A stretch of DNA of 64,000 nt, taken from contig NC_030851.1 in NCBI RefSeq assembly GCF_000208745.1, positions 4,254,598 through 4,318,597 of the forward strand, read 5' to 3'. A model generated the notes under the pieces. That model searched no databases. It had not been told where the DNA came from and was given only the letters and a program-made list of their open reading frames with translations. Both the position numbers and the translations under genes were made by a program. Shown here piece after piece: positions 1 to 13,799 of this stretch. The stretch's first letter is position 1. Each line of letters starts with the position of its first letter. The stretch is from Theobroma cacao. Its lineage: Eukaryota; Streptophyta; Magnoliopsida; Malvales; Malvaceae.

Positions 1-499
1 TGTCTCCTTGGACTTGAAGACATCCCCAACACACAAAGATCACATTTTCCTCCATTTTTTTTGCCCTTTGAAATTGTAAATCTAGTTTGACCATACATTT
101 CTTCATCGATATTATAATATCAATATGTGAAAGAATGCCTTTGGAGGGAGCGGTTAACGAACATAACTGCGTTAAGGCTTAGCACAGAGAATCCAACAAG
201 GCAGGATAACAAACTGGGATTGCATTGGGTGTTGGAAGTCGAAGCATGTTGAATTAACACGTCTTAATAAAGTGAAATAAATAACAGTGACAGGTAATGT
301 ATCTAATGAATACAAATGTTCCAAGCTGTGATCACTGCCACTATTACACATAAAAATTGAACGAAGAAAGGAAGTAAAAAATGCCTGACATAGCAATTGC
401 TCATTGTATATGCTATAAAAGTACATGTGCAAACTGTATTGGTGTATCCTTGGTTCGATTAGAAGAAGAAAGAATGGAATGACAAGAATGTTCCACAGT
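1..499. other. 3' flank of the PheRS alpha gene, no gene seen
   Basis: This stretch lies just downstream of the minus-strand phenylalanyl-tRNA synthetase alpha stop codon and probably includes its 3' UTR. Open frames here (for example 172-594 on the minus strand) have no recognisable domain and overlap the last real exon in another frame. I see no other gene, RNA or repeat. Confidence 0.5.
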
Positions 500-3400
500 C
501 TAATTAATTCCAAGGCGACAGATTGGATTCCTTTTGATGAGACTAAGATCCACCTACAAAACAACCATGCATACGTAAATCCATCTGAAAACAACCACTA
601 CACAGTGAGGAAGACAATATGTCGGTGTATATGATAGTACCTTGTGTCCAAACAGATCCCTAATGTTATCGACTCCATAGAGTATCATAGTTGGTCTAAG
701 TCAGACAAACAAAAACAAAATATCAAGACATTGTTCAAATTTGCTGAAAACAAGCTTGAAGTAGGCATGTCAACAAGCTGGCATTAAAGCAATTTTTCAT
801 TCATAACTTTCTTCAGTAAAAAATAATAACACCAGGTTATAATTTTTTACCTTTCAAGGGAAAGGCCCCAAGCAATAACACGAACGTCCTCGGGGAATCC
901 CATTGGAAGCAACATTTCAGGTCTGAACATGCCAGAATTCCCAATTTCCACCCATTTCTTCAAGCCTTCATGATAACTGATAAAAACAAGAATTATCTGT
1001 CAAATCTATATTTACCTAACAAGTATCACAAACCCATTAAGAGCAATATGTGACTTGTCACCTGAATATCTCCATGCTAGGTTCGGTGTATGGGTTGTAA
1101 GCAGGCTTGAAACGCAACTTGGACATGCCTGAAAGAGATCATAGCAAAAACATTAACATCAATTACATTTCTATATCATTTTCACCATCACCACAAATTC
1201 CTACGCCCGTTCTCATAAGCATCAATCTCATGATGAACAGTAGCATATCAGAAGACAGATCACCGACAGTTACATCACAAACTTTATCCAGAAAAACACT
1301 ACAGGCTTCAATACATTGAACCATAAAAAATTGAACACTTAGTCCAATATATGCACAGTGCCGCGATGAAACTATATTTCCTGCAGAATGATGCTCGATG
1401 ATCATTACCTAGTCTTGAGAAGAAGTCATTCAGGACACCAATCAAGTCACCAAGAGTAAGTCCCCGGTCACATACCAAACCTAAAAATAAGGACATAATT
1501 TCCAGATGGTCAGTAAAACATTAAATGCGTTACAAAAAAAAAAAAATCAGATATTTGCGAAACAAAGTAGCACACAGAGGTTGGTCTACAAGTTGGATCC
1601 AGTTAACATAACCAGAACTCGGACTTGAGTAAAAATGACAAAAGTAGAGCAGATGCATGCAGATTATAAAATACCTTCAATCTGATGGAACTCTGCAAGA
1701 TGAGTTCGATCCACAGATTCATTTCTGAACACACGGTCTATAGAGAAATATCTTTTGGGGGTAAAAGGTTGCTGAAGATGAAATCAAAAAGGAAATCAAT
1801 ATTAACATTCACAGATATTAGTTAATATTGATGCAACCAACATCAACAACAAGTAACAGTATAGACAGCATGAAATATTGAATACCCCTCTTTTTTCCCA
1901 GATGGAAAGTCAAACTTAACATATAACAGAGATCCTGATCATTGATGGATTACACACACAATCAACAAGATGGTGCAGTGTAGGTAATTATAAGTGCAGT
2001 ATGATGCTCCTTGAAAAGTATGAATGCATTAGGATTAAAGCACTATATACTAGTTTATAGGAAATGCTTAACAAAATAAGGATTTCTGAATTTAGGGAAA
2101 AAAAGTCAATTAAAACAGGTTGAATCAAACCAGAGGGCTAGACAAAGAGTAGTAAGACAATCAAACCTTTGCTAGAGCATAAAGCATTCTAGTTGAGACA
2201 GCAGTTGTATGAGTACGCAGCAGGTTTTTGTTTGCTTCCTCTCTTTTCCAGTCATACATATATCTTGGGAAAAATAAATAAATAAAAAGTTTAATCAATT
2301 TCTTGGTTGTGAAATACAGAAGTAAGACTCCAAGAGAAAGAAAAACACCATACCCCCTGGAGCCATAACCACCAGACTCATGGACACGCTTCACCAACTC
2401 AACATAATCTTCAGGCAGTTCCCTTGTAGTAGATGGAGCTGTAGATGTATGCTCCAAATAAGTATCCAAACGAGAGTAGAAAAAGCATATATGCTAGTCA
2501 ACCAGACAATTGAAACACACCTTCCATAAAGAATGTATCATGCGAATCACGAGCAGGATGTTGTTGTGGCTGGAACAATGCATCAAAGTTCCAGAAGCTA
2601 CAAGTGGAAACAGACACGGTACAGCAATATTAGAGACAAATTTATTCTTGTCATACATGAAGGAAAAGAATTAATGAGAATGTAAATGTAGGATTTTAAG
2701 TTCCTTCTGGCCATATTTTTGTTAAAACATTATCTTCTTCAGATCTTTTGAAGACACCTTCATATTAAGAAAACTGAAGGCATGTGTATTTTTTTTTTCT
2801 CAGGTTCCTAGCTTAACAAGTATACATTGCTTATTCGAAGAAGCTCCACTTGTAATCAACCATCACAGAAACAACATAAGCAAAAAAAAGAAGAGCTGGC
2901 TATGTCAACTACCTGCTTTCAACGAAATTGTTTGTTGGCATCTCCTCAAAACTGCAGCAACAAATGAAAATCTATATGAATATCAAAGTTGAAAATAAAA
3001 TATTGCCAAAATATTCATCTCAAACTCCCAGGGAGAAAATGACTAGATGAACATAATATTAGAGAAAAGACCATTGTAATAGCATGGCATATTTCTGGTG
3101 AGGCTGTGTAACATGTTCTCATTCTTTGAAAAAAATAATAAAAATCCAGACAAGGTGATGAGTGTTGCATATGCACTACGAGTTGATTTCTGTGGTCCTC
3201 TTGCAGCAGCACCATGTATGATAAAGGTTGAAAAACTAGCATATAAAATCTGAATGTACAGAGAAGATTTATATCAAAGCTCAAAACTCACCCCATCTGA
3301 AGGAATATGTTCTTTAATTGTTGTTTCACCTGAAAATAGAATGCTCAACAACGTTAATTCCATGTATACAATGGGACGCTTAAGCCAACAAAAATTAAGG

Positions 3401-5140
3401 CATCAATTAACCAAAAGGGATTGGTGATACAACATCCTAAGTGAACCATTGCATCATATTGTGCACAATAGATAGTTTTCACACATTCACATATAGGAGC
3501 CGAAAAAAATATAATAGAAAAAAAGTCTTTCATAGACCTAGATAAAGGCCCAATTTATAGTTCCTCAAGAAAAGTTGAATGACGCAGCTTTTGTTCTGTT
3601 CATTTATTTGACAATCAAAAAATATCAACCTTTAACTGTAATTTATATGCAAATGATATAAAACCCACAATTTCAAAAACTTTATACTTATTCAAAAGGA
3701 TGGTATCCGTCATATGTATTTTCAATGATAAAATTAAATAAGTTGATGAACAAATAGTCCTATCCTTGCCTTGAGCAACGGGTGAAGATGGCCAGCTTCA
3801 GCTGGTGGTCCTTTCGCGTTGAAGTTATATTCTTTGAACTCTAATTCCTTCCAGTCACCCCTAAATAACAGAAATCATAAATCAATATCAGTCCAACAAA
3901 ATCCCTTTGGAGCAAAGCATGTCTCACTAATAAGACAAAAAGAAGGCATTTCAACATCATTACTGAAATTCTAACTTCACATGCATACTCATCATGTCTA
4001 TAGCATACCTCTGTAGATTCTCTCGAGTCAAATCAGTAGCAACTTTCTTTCTTTTAGGGGCATAGTTTGGCCCTTTTCTCACTGAGTAACCTTTCCATGT
4101 CCTAAAACAAGATATAATTGGGAAAATATCAGCAATGTTAATAAAAATACACATCCACTGTAAGCATAACAATAAAAGCTCAGGCAAGGGACTCGATGAT
4201 TACTGTGCAACAATAAGCTTTCTTGCTTTAAGTGAATTAATATCATCTTTGCCAATTGCCTGCAGTAAGAGATTCAACTTTAATCAGTAAAGGAAGAAAC
4301 AAAATTAAAACCATTTACATCAATTTCAATAAGGGAACTTTTGACAGAAAGATCTAACTCAAAACAAAAGACAGGCAACTCATTATAATGGAGAAATATA
4401 CCTGACCATCTTGTATTCGTATTAGCAAATCCTTGACCTTGTCTTCCACATGTTGGACCTACAAACCAAAGCAAAAATTGGAGGGATAACTAACATAATT
4501 ACATAGAACATGAGCATTCAAAATAGAATTATCCAATGTTTTCACAACATTACCCATAAAAATGATTACCTTTCTGGAAACTTGCTTGCCCATATCGACC
4601 CATTTGTTTTTCCCAGCTTGTGAGCAACCAATTTTGAAAACTGAAGGGTCTAGCTTTTTCTGCAGCAACGCACAGTGCCAAATATTACATGTTAGCAACG
4701 AGCTTAGAAACATATTTAAAGAAATGTCTTTTAAAAACAGATCCCAATAAAATTTTGCAATAAAAAAGAAGGATATCGCATGGAGTAGAAGAAGACCCAG
4801 AATCGAAAATGAATTAAAAATGTGAGGGAAAAAAAAAAGCAAAGAAAGAGAAGGAGAAGAAGCATGCCTGCAGTTCATCTTTAGAAATGGAGCCCTCGGG
4901 AGGGATAGCTAAGAAGAGTTGAACTTCGGGGGATCCTTCGGCAGCGTATTTTTTACCCTCGTCCGTGAGCACCCAACTCTCCCTTTTAATATCCTGGGCA
5001 TCGATGTAACGGAAACCATGGAGGCTCTTGATAACATTGACGACATCGTTGTGCTGGAGACCGTGTTGGGATGCAAACTGTCCTGAATCTGGGATCTCCT
5101 CGTGGGTCGCCAAGTAACCTAGTATCGCATCCTCCGCCAT
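500..5140 (-). CDS. Phenylalanine--tRNA ligase alpha subunit, cytosolic
   Basis: It charges tRNA-Phe in the cytosol as the catalytic alpha subunit of an alpha2-beta2 enzyme. I read 17 exons (minus strand): 5140-4868, 4659-4570, 4458-4402, 4259-4204, 4101-4009, 3860-3770, 3329-3292, 2951-2913, 2597-2521, 2438-2354, 2263-2167, 1771-1675, 1480-1409, 1128-1062, 976-851, 695-641 and 553-500. They join in frame to 488 aa, close to the roughly 485 aa of the Arabidopsis protein. The N-terminal part is the helical/winged-helix tRNA-binding region ([20 protein letters not shown]). The C-terminal part is the class II synthetase core, with [16 protein letters not shown] (motif 2 region), [15 protein letters not shown] and the terminal motif 3 stretch [19 protein letters not shown]. 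The start is the first ATG and matches the conserved [14 protein letters not shown] start. Introns 1 and 6 use GC instead of GT donors (4867-4866 and 3769-3768). Family assignment is firm; exon edges are inferred from splice sites and conservation. Confidence 0.96.
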
Positions 5141-6137
5141 TGCCGCTGTGTCTCAACTTTCCTCACTAATTTTGGACTTCCTGTTCTAAACCTAAAGCCT
5201 CCACTCTGAGTTGGCATGGATTACATCAACGACAACCTTTCTTAGATGTTGGGTCAAAAATACGAATGGTCCAATAATAGTGGCTGGGCGGCTTTACTTT
5301 GGGCTGTTGGTTTGCAATGGGAGCATGGGAGTGTTCCCCGATGACAAGCCTAATATGAAAATTCTGAAATGGCAAATTCTATTCTTTTCCCTGATCTGAT
5401 GATGATGGTATAAATCAATGAGATTATCCTAAATCTACATGCAGAGCAGAAGTTACCTCATGCATTTAGTTACTAACACAGGCTTGTAAATGTTCAAATT
5501 TCTCAATTAGGGGAATATCTAATTGATGCTGTTAGTACTTAAGTTTTATTTCAGGCACAGCAATACTAATTTGTACTAACAAGAAGATAATGAGAGAAAA
5601 GATCTATCCAAATCAACATGTGATCATAGTTTCTATTGCTCTGATCAAACCATGAAACTGTCCATGTAGAGAGGATTGACAAATCCTACTTGTACAATGG
5701 ATCATTTCATCATTTCAGAGAAGATCATGCCCATGTCTAAAGAACCAGGGTACATTGATTTGAGAATGTGATACCCAGGAGGTGCTTATTCTGACCAAGA
5801 AATCATATGATGAAGGACAATTCCAAAGCAGACTTCAAAAATTGATTTCATTCCATCAGTCTCTTCAAAGGAAAAACAAAAATAACAAAAAACCTTGCTA
5901 TTTCTCCTCGGGTAAAGTTTTACAAATTGAAAATTTGTTCCCTGAACATAGGATTCTTTCATCCACCATTGCCTTCAAATGTAGCAACAACATAATTCAC
6001 CAGGATACATTAACAAAGTCAAAATGCCCAAAATACATAGTATATGCAAGACCATGCATCAATGATCTTATTTTTTCAGAAACTAAAAAAGCAGCAGTTG
6101 CTGTTCTGAGCAAGGAGGAAAGATGGGAGGGGCAGCA
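5141..6137. other. Intergenic: PheRS alpha upstream region and NDUFS8 3' flank
   Basis: This roughly 1 kb stretch lies between two minus-strand genes. The part near 5141-5210 is probably the PheRS alpha 5' UTR and promoter, and the part near 6100 the NDUFS8 3' UTR. An open frame at 5782-6147 (plus) has no recognisable domain and overlaps the NDUFS8 last exon on the other strand. Nothing else is supported. Confidence 0.45.
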
Positions 6138-8301
<2,164 letters not shown>

Positions 8302-8795
8302 TGATTTTGGTTGTGTGTTGGTGGTGGTAATTTAACGGATGAAGACGATTAGTTCTTCGCCGATCGGAGCTGTAAAACCAAGGAACTGGAGAAACCTCCT
8401 GCTTAATTGGGGGCTTTCACTTTGCAGGTCATTTTTTCGTCGCTGACGCTTTCGATTCGGGTTCGTTTAGAAGAAACGGCTCGTTTTAGATAATGCAAGC
8501 CTATCAGGCTAGTTGGGGCATGAGGACTTCTGAGTATGGACTTCAGCCCAAACTGCACAACGTTCTTCTTAAATTATTGACTGGCCCAATCCAAGATGGG
8601 AGTTGGACTAGCCTACAGCCCAAGCAGAACATTCAAATTCGACGGTGTCGTTTTAGTTTTGTTCGAAAGGACACCGGTTTCTGTGGGCAAGCTCTGAATT
8701 CTCAAATACAAATTGTAGGGTTTAAGGAAGAAACCGGCCTCCTTTTTCCTCAGCCTCGGGCTTCATCTTCCAACAATTTCCGGACCAGGGAAGAA
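8302..8795. promoter_or_regulatory. Divergent promoter shared by NDUFS8 (minus) and the NFD6-like gene (plus)
   Basis: The two start codons are 494 bp apart and point away from each other. Three site II-type motifs (TGGGCY read on the minus strand) occur at 8545-8550 (AGCCCA), 8583-8588 (GGCCCA) and 8617-8622 (AGCCCA). Site II elements are known TCP-factor targets enriched in plant genes for mitochondrial respiratory proteins. Both flanking genes encode organelle proteins, so shared control is a reasonable inference. Transcription start sites cannot be seen. Confidence 0.6.
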
Positions 8796-9532
8796 ATGGC
8801 GTCGTTTTGCAGATCAGCAGTAATGGCGGGTTCTAGGTCCCTCGCTTCTAGATCCAAAACCCTAACTTTAAAGAGCCTAACTCCAAAACCAATGTCTTCT
8901 CCTTTCTCTTCTCCGTCAACAAGATCCCTCCCTTGCGCTTCAAGGTACTTTCCTTTTTCTTTTTTCGTATAAATTCGGTGTCAATTCTTAACTTTTTTTT
9001 TTCTGGTTTAAAAGGATCTTATCGGTGTTGGGAGGAGTAGAGTCCATGATGCCACTTCATAGTGCCATTGCATCTGCTCGGCTACAATCAAGCATAGCCG
9101 TCGATTCCTCCTGTTGGAGCTGGCTCTCTCAAGGTATTTTTTGTTCTTTTCTATTGTCATTTGTTTTTCAATTGTCTAATTTCAGAAATTGCAGCTCCAT
9201 TTTGTCCACTTGATTGGATGAAGAATGTGGAAAAGGGAAGATAGTGCCTGGCGAATTGCTAGCTGTTTTCTTAAGTATTAATTGTGATTATCCTTTACTT
9301 CCCTTGGACGTTTTCCAATGTTCCGAATTTGGAAAATTTTCATAGAAATGATTTGTCTCGCACTAAGTTAAAATTATTGTGCGGAATCATGCATAAAAAG
9401 TCACTGATTTGTAATACCATTTACCTTCTGCGCCTATGTTGTAGTTGCCTCTTGTTTTATAGCATATAAAAACCATACGTGTTCTAACTTGCTTTTCTAC
9501 TTCATGAAATAGGACTTGCAACACCATTGTGA
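8796..9532 (+). CDS. NUCLEAR FUSION DEFECTIVE 6-like organellar protein
   Basis: I recognise the family of Arabidopsis NFD6 (At2g20585), a small protein targeted to mitochondria or chloroplasts and linked by mutant phenotype to fusion of the polar nuclei in the female gametophyte. Its biochemical role is unknown. Three exons: 8796-8944, 9015-9133 and 9513-9532, giving 95 aa. The N-terminus is rich in Ser/Arg and looks like a transit peptide (MASFCRSAVMAGSRSLASRS). The conserved core is VESMMPLHSAIASARLQSSI followed by AVDSSCWSWLSQG, ending LATPL. The reading frame is open upstream to 8493, but I chose 8796 because homologues start MASFCRSA. Members of this family often have alternative 3' ends, so other isoforms may use downstream exons. 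Confidence 0.88.
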
Positions 9533-11504
9533 CAAGGCTGGATCCTTTGTGGGACAATAAAAGCATAGGATCTTTTTTTAGAAATCTATGTCAAAGGAAA
9601 GCAAATTGTTCATGTTCTTGTCTTTGTATTATGAAATTCTGCAGTGCCTGCAGATTTGTTATCCGGTTTTTTCGCTTATTTACAAGAGTTGAACTTAGCT
9701 GTGTATGTTTTGTGGACAAGCGAAGCTATTTTAGCTCTGAAATTTGTATCTCGTAGCCAATGATCAGAAACCATTTTTTTTTTTTTGTTCTTTTGGCTCA
9801 TGCTGAGGCTTTCCCTTTCAATTTATTTAAATCTTCTTTTTGAGAGATTGGATGATAGGGTTGCTTACTGTTGCTTGTTAATTCAAACCATTTCAACATA
9901 ATCGGATTTTTTTTTTGTTCCTGTATGATGGGTCTGATTTAGGCATTCTATTATCTCTATAATTCTAAAGGATCAGTTTTCTGATCCAAATCCTTATATT
10001 TAAGTGATTCTCGTCAGCCTTGAAATCATTTACCAAGTGAAGTTCTTAGACCTGGCTTGTTTCCAACCTAGAATGTTTGTGATGCATCCTTCCTGTCAAC
10101 TTCATTTCCTTATAAGCCACATTGTTTCATAACATGCTTTTCTCATTCAACGTGTCTTATACTTTTGTTTTAATCAGCAAAGCTTTCATAAGTGTTTGGC
10201 CCAACATTTCCATCTACTGATTATTCTCCATGTATCTTCATTGTTATTTCCTAGACTTTGCAGTTCCTCGGTGACCGAGTAAGGGCTTCAGTCATTCCAA
10301 ACCTAATTGGCTTGCATTTGAGGGCTTCAGTCATTCCAAACCTAATTGGCTTGCATTTAAGCAGTTCGTTTCACATCCATCCCTTATCCTTTTCTTTTAC
10401 GGCTATTTTTTCATTTCACATCTCTTGGCTAGATGGATTTCTACCTGTGGCAGAAAATTGTGTTTTTTCCCTCCTCTTTGACGAGGCATTGTCTATTTTC
10501 AGCACAGACTTGTTAACGTGCATGTATATCCTATTCTGAAGATGGTAGTTGACACTTAAAAGGAAAAAAAAAAAAGAACAAGAAAAAAGAGGTGAGAAAA
10601 CAATTAAACCCTGCATTTAGGAAGTTCTTTTGCACTTGAATTTGTGCACTTTGAGAAACATTAGTATTTCTAGTGTTGTTTGGAAGTTGGAAACTACCTA
10701 AGTTATCAATTTACTGGCTACTCTTTCTTCTTGGTTCAAGCCTGCACATCACATCTGAAATTATTCTTTGGTTATGGGAAATTTGAGGCTTCATGCAGAA
10801 CTTCTTAAACTACTTCATTGCGTTGCGTGTGCCTTTTTTCTGTCTTTTTTGTTGGCATAGTTCTCTGGAGTTGTCATCCTATTTGACTTGTGTTTATACC
10901 CGAATTTCCCGTGAAAGAAAAACCAATCTGGCTGTTGGCTTTGTGTTATCGTGTTAGTTGTTATGCCTATTTTCCTCTTTAAATGTATGTTGGTGAAGTT
11001 ATTGACTTCCAATGATCATATTAGATGCACGAGCGTTCATTGCTTTATGCTAGGAAATGCTTTTAGATCAAATTTCACTCTAAAAATGTTGGGAAATCCC
11101 AATGACCAACCTCAAGAAGAGCTTGAGAATCAACAGGGCTAACTGATGAACAGCTAGAGAATCAACAGGCCTGACTACTGCTGTTCATCTTCATCTGAAG
11201 TCGCTTGCTTTCTTTTTAAGGAAACAAAGACAAAAGAAAAACAGTCTGCTTGCTTGGGATGAATGATGATCACACTTTGACAAAAGAAAAATGTTGGTAC
11301 ACGCAGCACCAAAAGCAAATCTTTGAATTTTCTATTTGATGACAGGACCTTATGGTTGGACTTTGACAAAACCCTGCTTATTAATCCGCTCGATCAGCCA
11401 AATGTTTAACATTTATCTCTTTAAGGAAATACAGGTTTCTGGTTTCCGTTCAACTTGGCTGGAACGTGTTGATCTATGGTGACTTTTGATACTTTATAAT
11501 ACAA
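9533..11504. other. Downstream region of the NFD6-like gene, no second gene supported
   Basis: Nearly 2 kb of T-rich sequence follows the NFD6-like stop. It may hold 3' UTR or alternative 3' exons. Short open frames (9529-9756, 10258-10539, 10951-11142) have no family resemblance. It contains a 39-bp tandem duplication at 10282-10359. No other structure was seen. Confidence 0.4.
10282..10359 (+). repeat. 39-bp tandem duplication, two copies
   Basis: Two head-to-tail copies, each starting AGGGCTTCAGTCATTCC, occupy 10282-10320 and 10321-10359. They differ only at the last base (G versus A). The near identity suggests a recent slippage or unequal-crossover event. Confidence 0.95.
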
Positions 11505-12146
11505 GATGATTGCAAGCAATGTGATTATACGAAAAATAACATTATAGTATTTGATATATAAATAAAATAATGATTAAAATGTAAAGAGGGTAAAATTATA
11601 GTTTTGATTTGCGAGTATTTTATTAAAAATGTAAAATTAATTTTTAAAATTATTTTTATTTATTAAAATATAAATTTAATATATTTATATTTTTTATTGT
11701 TAATTTAATATAATATCATCTCTTAAATATATTTTTAATATCATATTTTTTTATTTTTATTATAATATTATATATTATATTTTTTAATATAATTTTTTAT
11801 ATTATATATTTTATTTTAATTTTTTACTTATATTATATAAAATTTAATTTCTTATATTTTAGTTTAATTTTTAATTCTTGTATTATATATTTTATTTTAA
11901 TATATTTTATTTTAATTATAATATTATAAAATATGTTAACAAAATTAAAAAATTAAAAAATAAAAATATTTTTAATAATATTACATAGTGCAATATAACG
12001 TGATTGCATTAGTTTTGAATTGCAATCACAGTACATCTTTTACTATAATATGATTGTATTGCATAATCTTACATTATAGTGATCTAATAAAATAAATACT
12101 GTAATGTAATTTAATTAAACACATTATAAAGAATGTGTACCAAACG
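11505..12146 (-). mobile_element. AT-rich non-autonomous element, copy A
   Basis: A roughly 640-bp block of extreme AT content with no coding capacity. It matches, in opposite orientation, the block at 48624-49195. Shared end segments include CGTTTGGTA at one end (here complemented at 12138-12146) and ATTGCAAGCAATGTGATTATA at the other (near 11509-11529, where copy B differs at a few bases). The intervening AT tracts also align in order. This pattern suggests a MITE or other non-autonomous DNA element. I could not define clean terminal inverted repeats or a target duplication, so superfamily and edges are uncertain. Confidence 0.65.
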
Positions 12147-13799
12147 TCACTTATGACTTGAGGAAATGATTGGTGTGGGACTGACGGGTTAAGGGATTCC
12201 GAAGTTTGGCCACAAACCTAAACTAACGTGATAGATTATTAGTGTTGTATCCCAAAGGAAAAGGACTCGCCACCTAATACTTAAACACATTTAAGAGGGA
12301 CAAAGAAATATTTAAGCTACTGCTTCGAGGTCTAATGCTTCTGTTTCGAGTGGCCTTGCTTTAAAACTGGTTTGTCATCCTTGATATCGGTGGTGGGATA
12401 AGCAAAATCTGTTCGGGTAACGCTGGTTAAAGATCGTACCAGACAACGTGCTATCACAGGCCAGGCCTCCAAATATTATTGCTGCCTGCCTTCGCAGTTC
12501 AATGTCAACAAATTAAGACAAAAGAATATGACGGAGGCAGTGTCGTATATAGAGAAATGCAGCCCGCCCTCGTCGTGTTTTGTGAAAGGAATGCGAGTCT
12601 AGTGCGGTCTCCTGTTCGTCCATGTGCTTTTCACGTGGTAATGCCCCCATACGAGAAAATTATGTTAAATTCCTAGGCCCTGCTCTTTTCTTGACCTTGA
12701 TCATCCCCAAAACCCTAGGTCTTTTTTTATCTTCTTGAAAAAAAAAAACAATACGAGGCATAAAACTCTTGGATGGTTTCATTTTCTGTCTAAAGAACAA
12801 ATGAATAGGCTTAAAATGAATCTATATTCATTGAACTTGTACATCCCAAGCAACATACACGAGAAAATTGTTAGTATGTTATTAGTTTCTACTTTCTACA
12901 GTTGGAACTCGTAAAATTTGACTTAAGAAAAGGAAAGAGAGAAAATGGTTGTTGGTAAACATGTTCTGGTAATGACAAAAATCCGGGTACAATAGCCTAA
13001 AATCATCTTTCTTTTTGGTCAGAAAGGAAATAATTTCATAGCTAAACAACAGTGCTTACAACAGAAGAGTGTCTCCACTCTCCACCATTAACATAGATAA
13101 AGAAGGACAGTTATCTTTAGTGTTGTACTTCAAAACACGTAATAGTCAAAGAACAAAAGTAAAGAAAATGAAAAAACAGTGCAATCTCAATGACACTTGT
13201 CCCCCTAATCAAGCAAATGAAGATTAAAAAATTCAAAGGAAACAAATTAGCAAAAATGGAAACGAAAAGGAAAATATCTCCATCCAATAGCAACAAAATG
13301 ATTAACAAAGCTATGAACAGAAAAAACAACATTATTAACAAAGAAGTCGTAGACTAGACCCGTTGATCCCTCCCTATAGGCAAGCTTCTTGTCCACACGG
13401 AGAAAAGATTAGATTCGTATCTTGTAGTTTCATCAAACTTATTAAGAAAAGCCTTAGACATCCCTTTCAACACATTGGCTAGTGAACCTTCATCTCTTTC
13501 TCTTTCTTGGATAAGATCTGTAGAATGTCTGGTACACTTTGACCCCACTTGATAATTTATTCCTTAATAGTCTTTTATCCAAAACTTATAACCCATCGTG
13601 CACAGGGAAAGGAGAGAAAAGAAAGAAAAGAACAACCCAATTCTGTTTGAAGAATTTGAGCACTTGGGTTGTTCTTTGTTCATAGTTTTCATTGATTGTA
13701 ATTTGATTCATTTTGTTCAGAAAATTTAAAGACTTGGGTTGGTCTTTGTTTTATATGTTACTACAGAATTACAGAACGTCATTTCTGCCTGGTTTGGAT
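12147..13799. other. Intergenic, no gene seen
   Basis: This stretch lies between the AT-rich element and the presumed 5' UTR of the At1g01500-like gene. Short open frames at 12479-12676 and 13117-13548 lack codon structure or recognisable domains. I see no RNA gene or clear repeat. Confidence 0.4.

Noticed and set aside
4814..4867. PheRS alpha exon 1 reading on past DELQ into a Phe-rich tail
   Set aside because: This would truncate the enzyme at 108 residues. The GC-AG splice to 4659 restores the conserved sequence exactly in frame.
8493..8795. An in-frame 101-codon upstream extension of the NFD6-like protein beginning at an ATG at 8493
   Set aside because: The extension lies in the divergent promoter and across the site II motifs, has no transit-peptide character of its own, and family members start at MASFCRSA (8796). 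An open frame of this length by chance is plausible.
9529..11142. Several short plus-strand open frames after the NFD6-like gene as separate genes
   Set aside because: None has codon structure, a domain or plausible splice partners. At best they are alternative 3' exons, which sequence alone cannot show.
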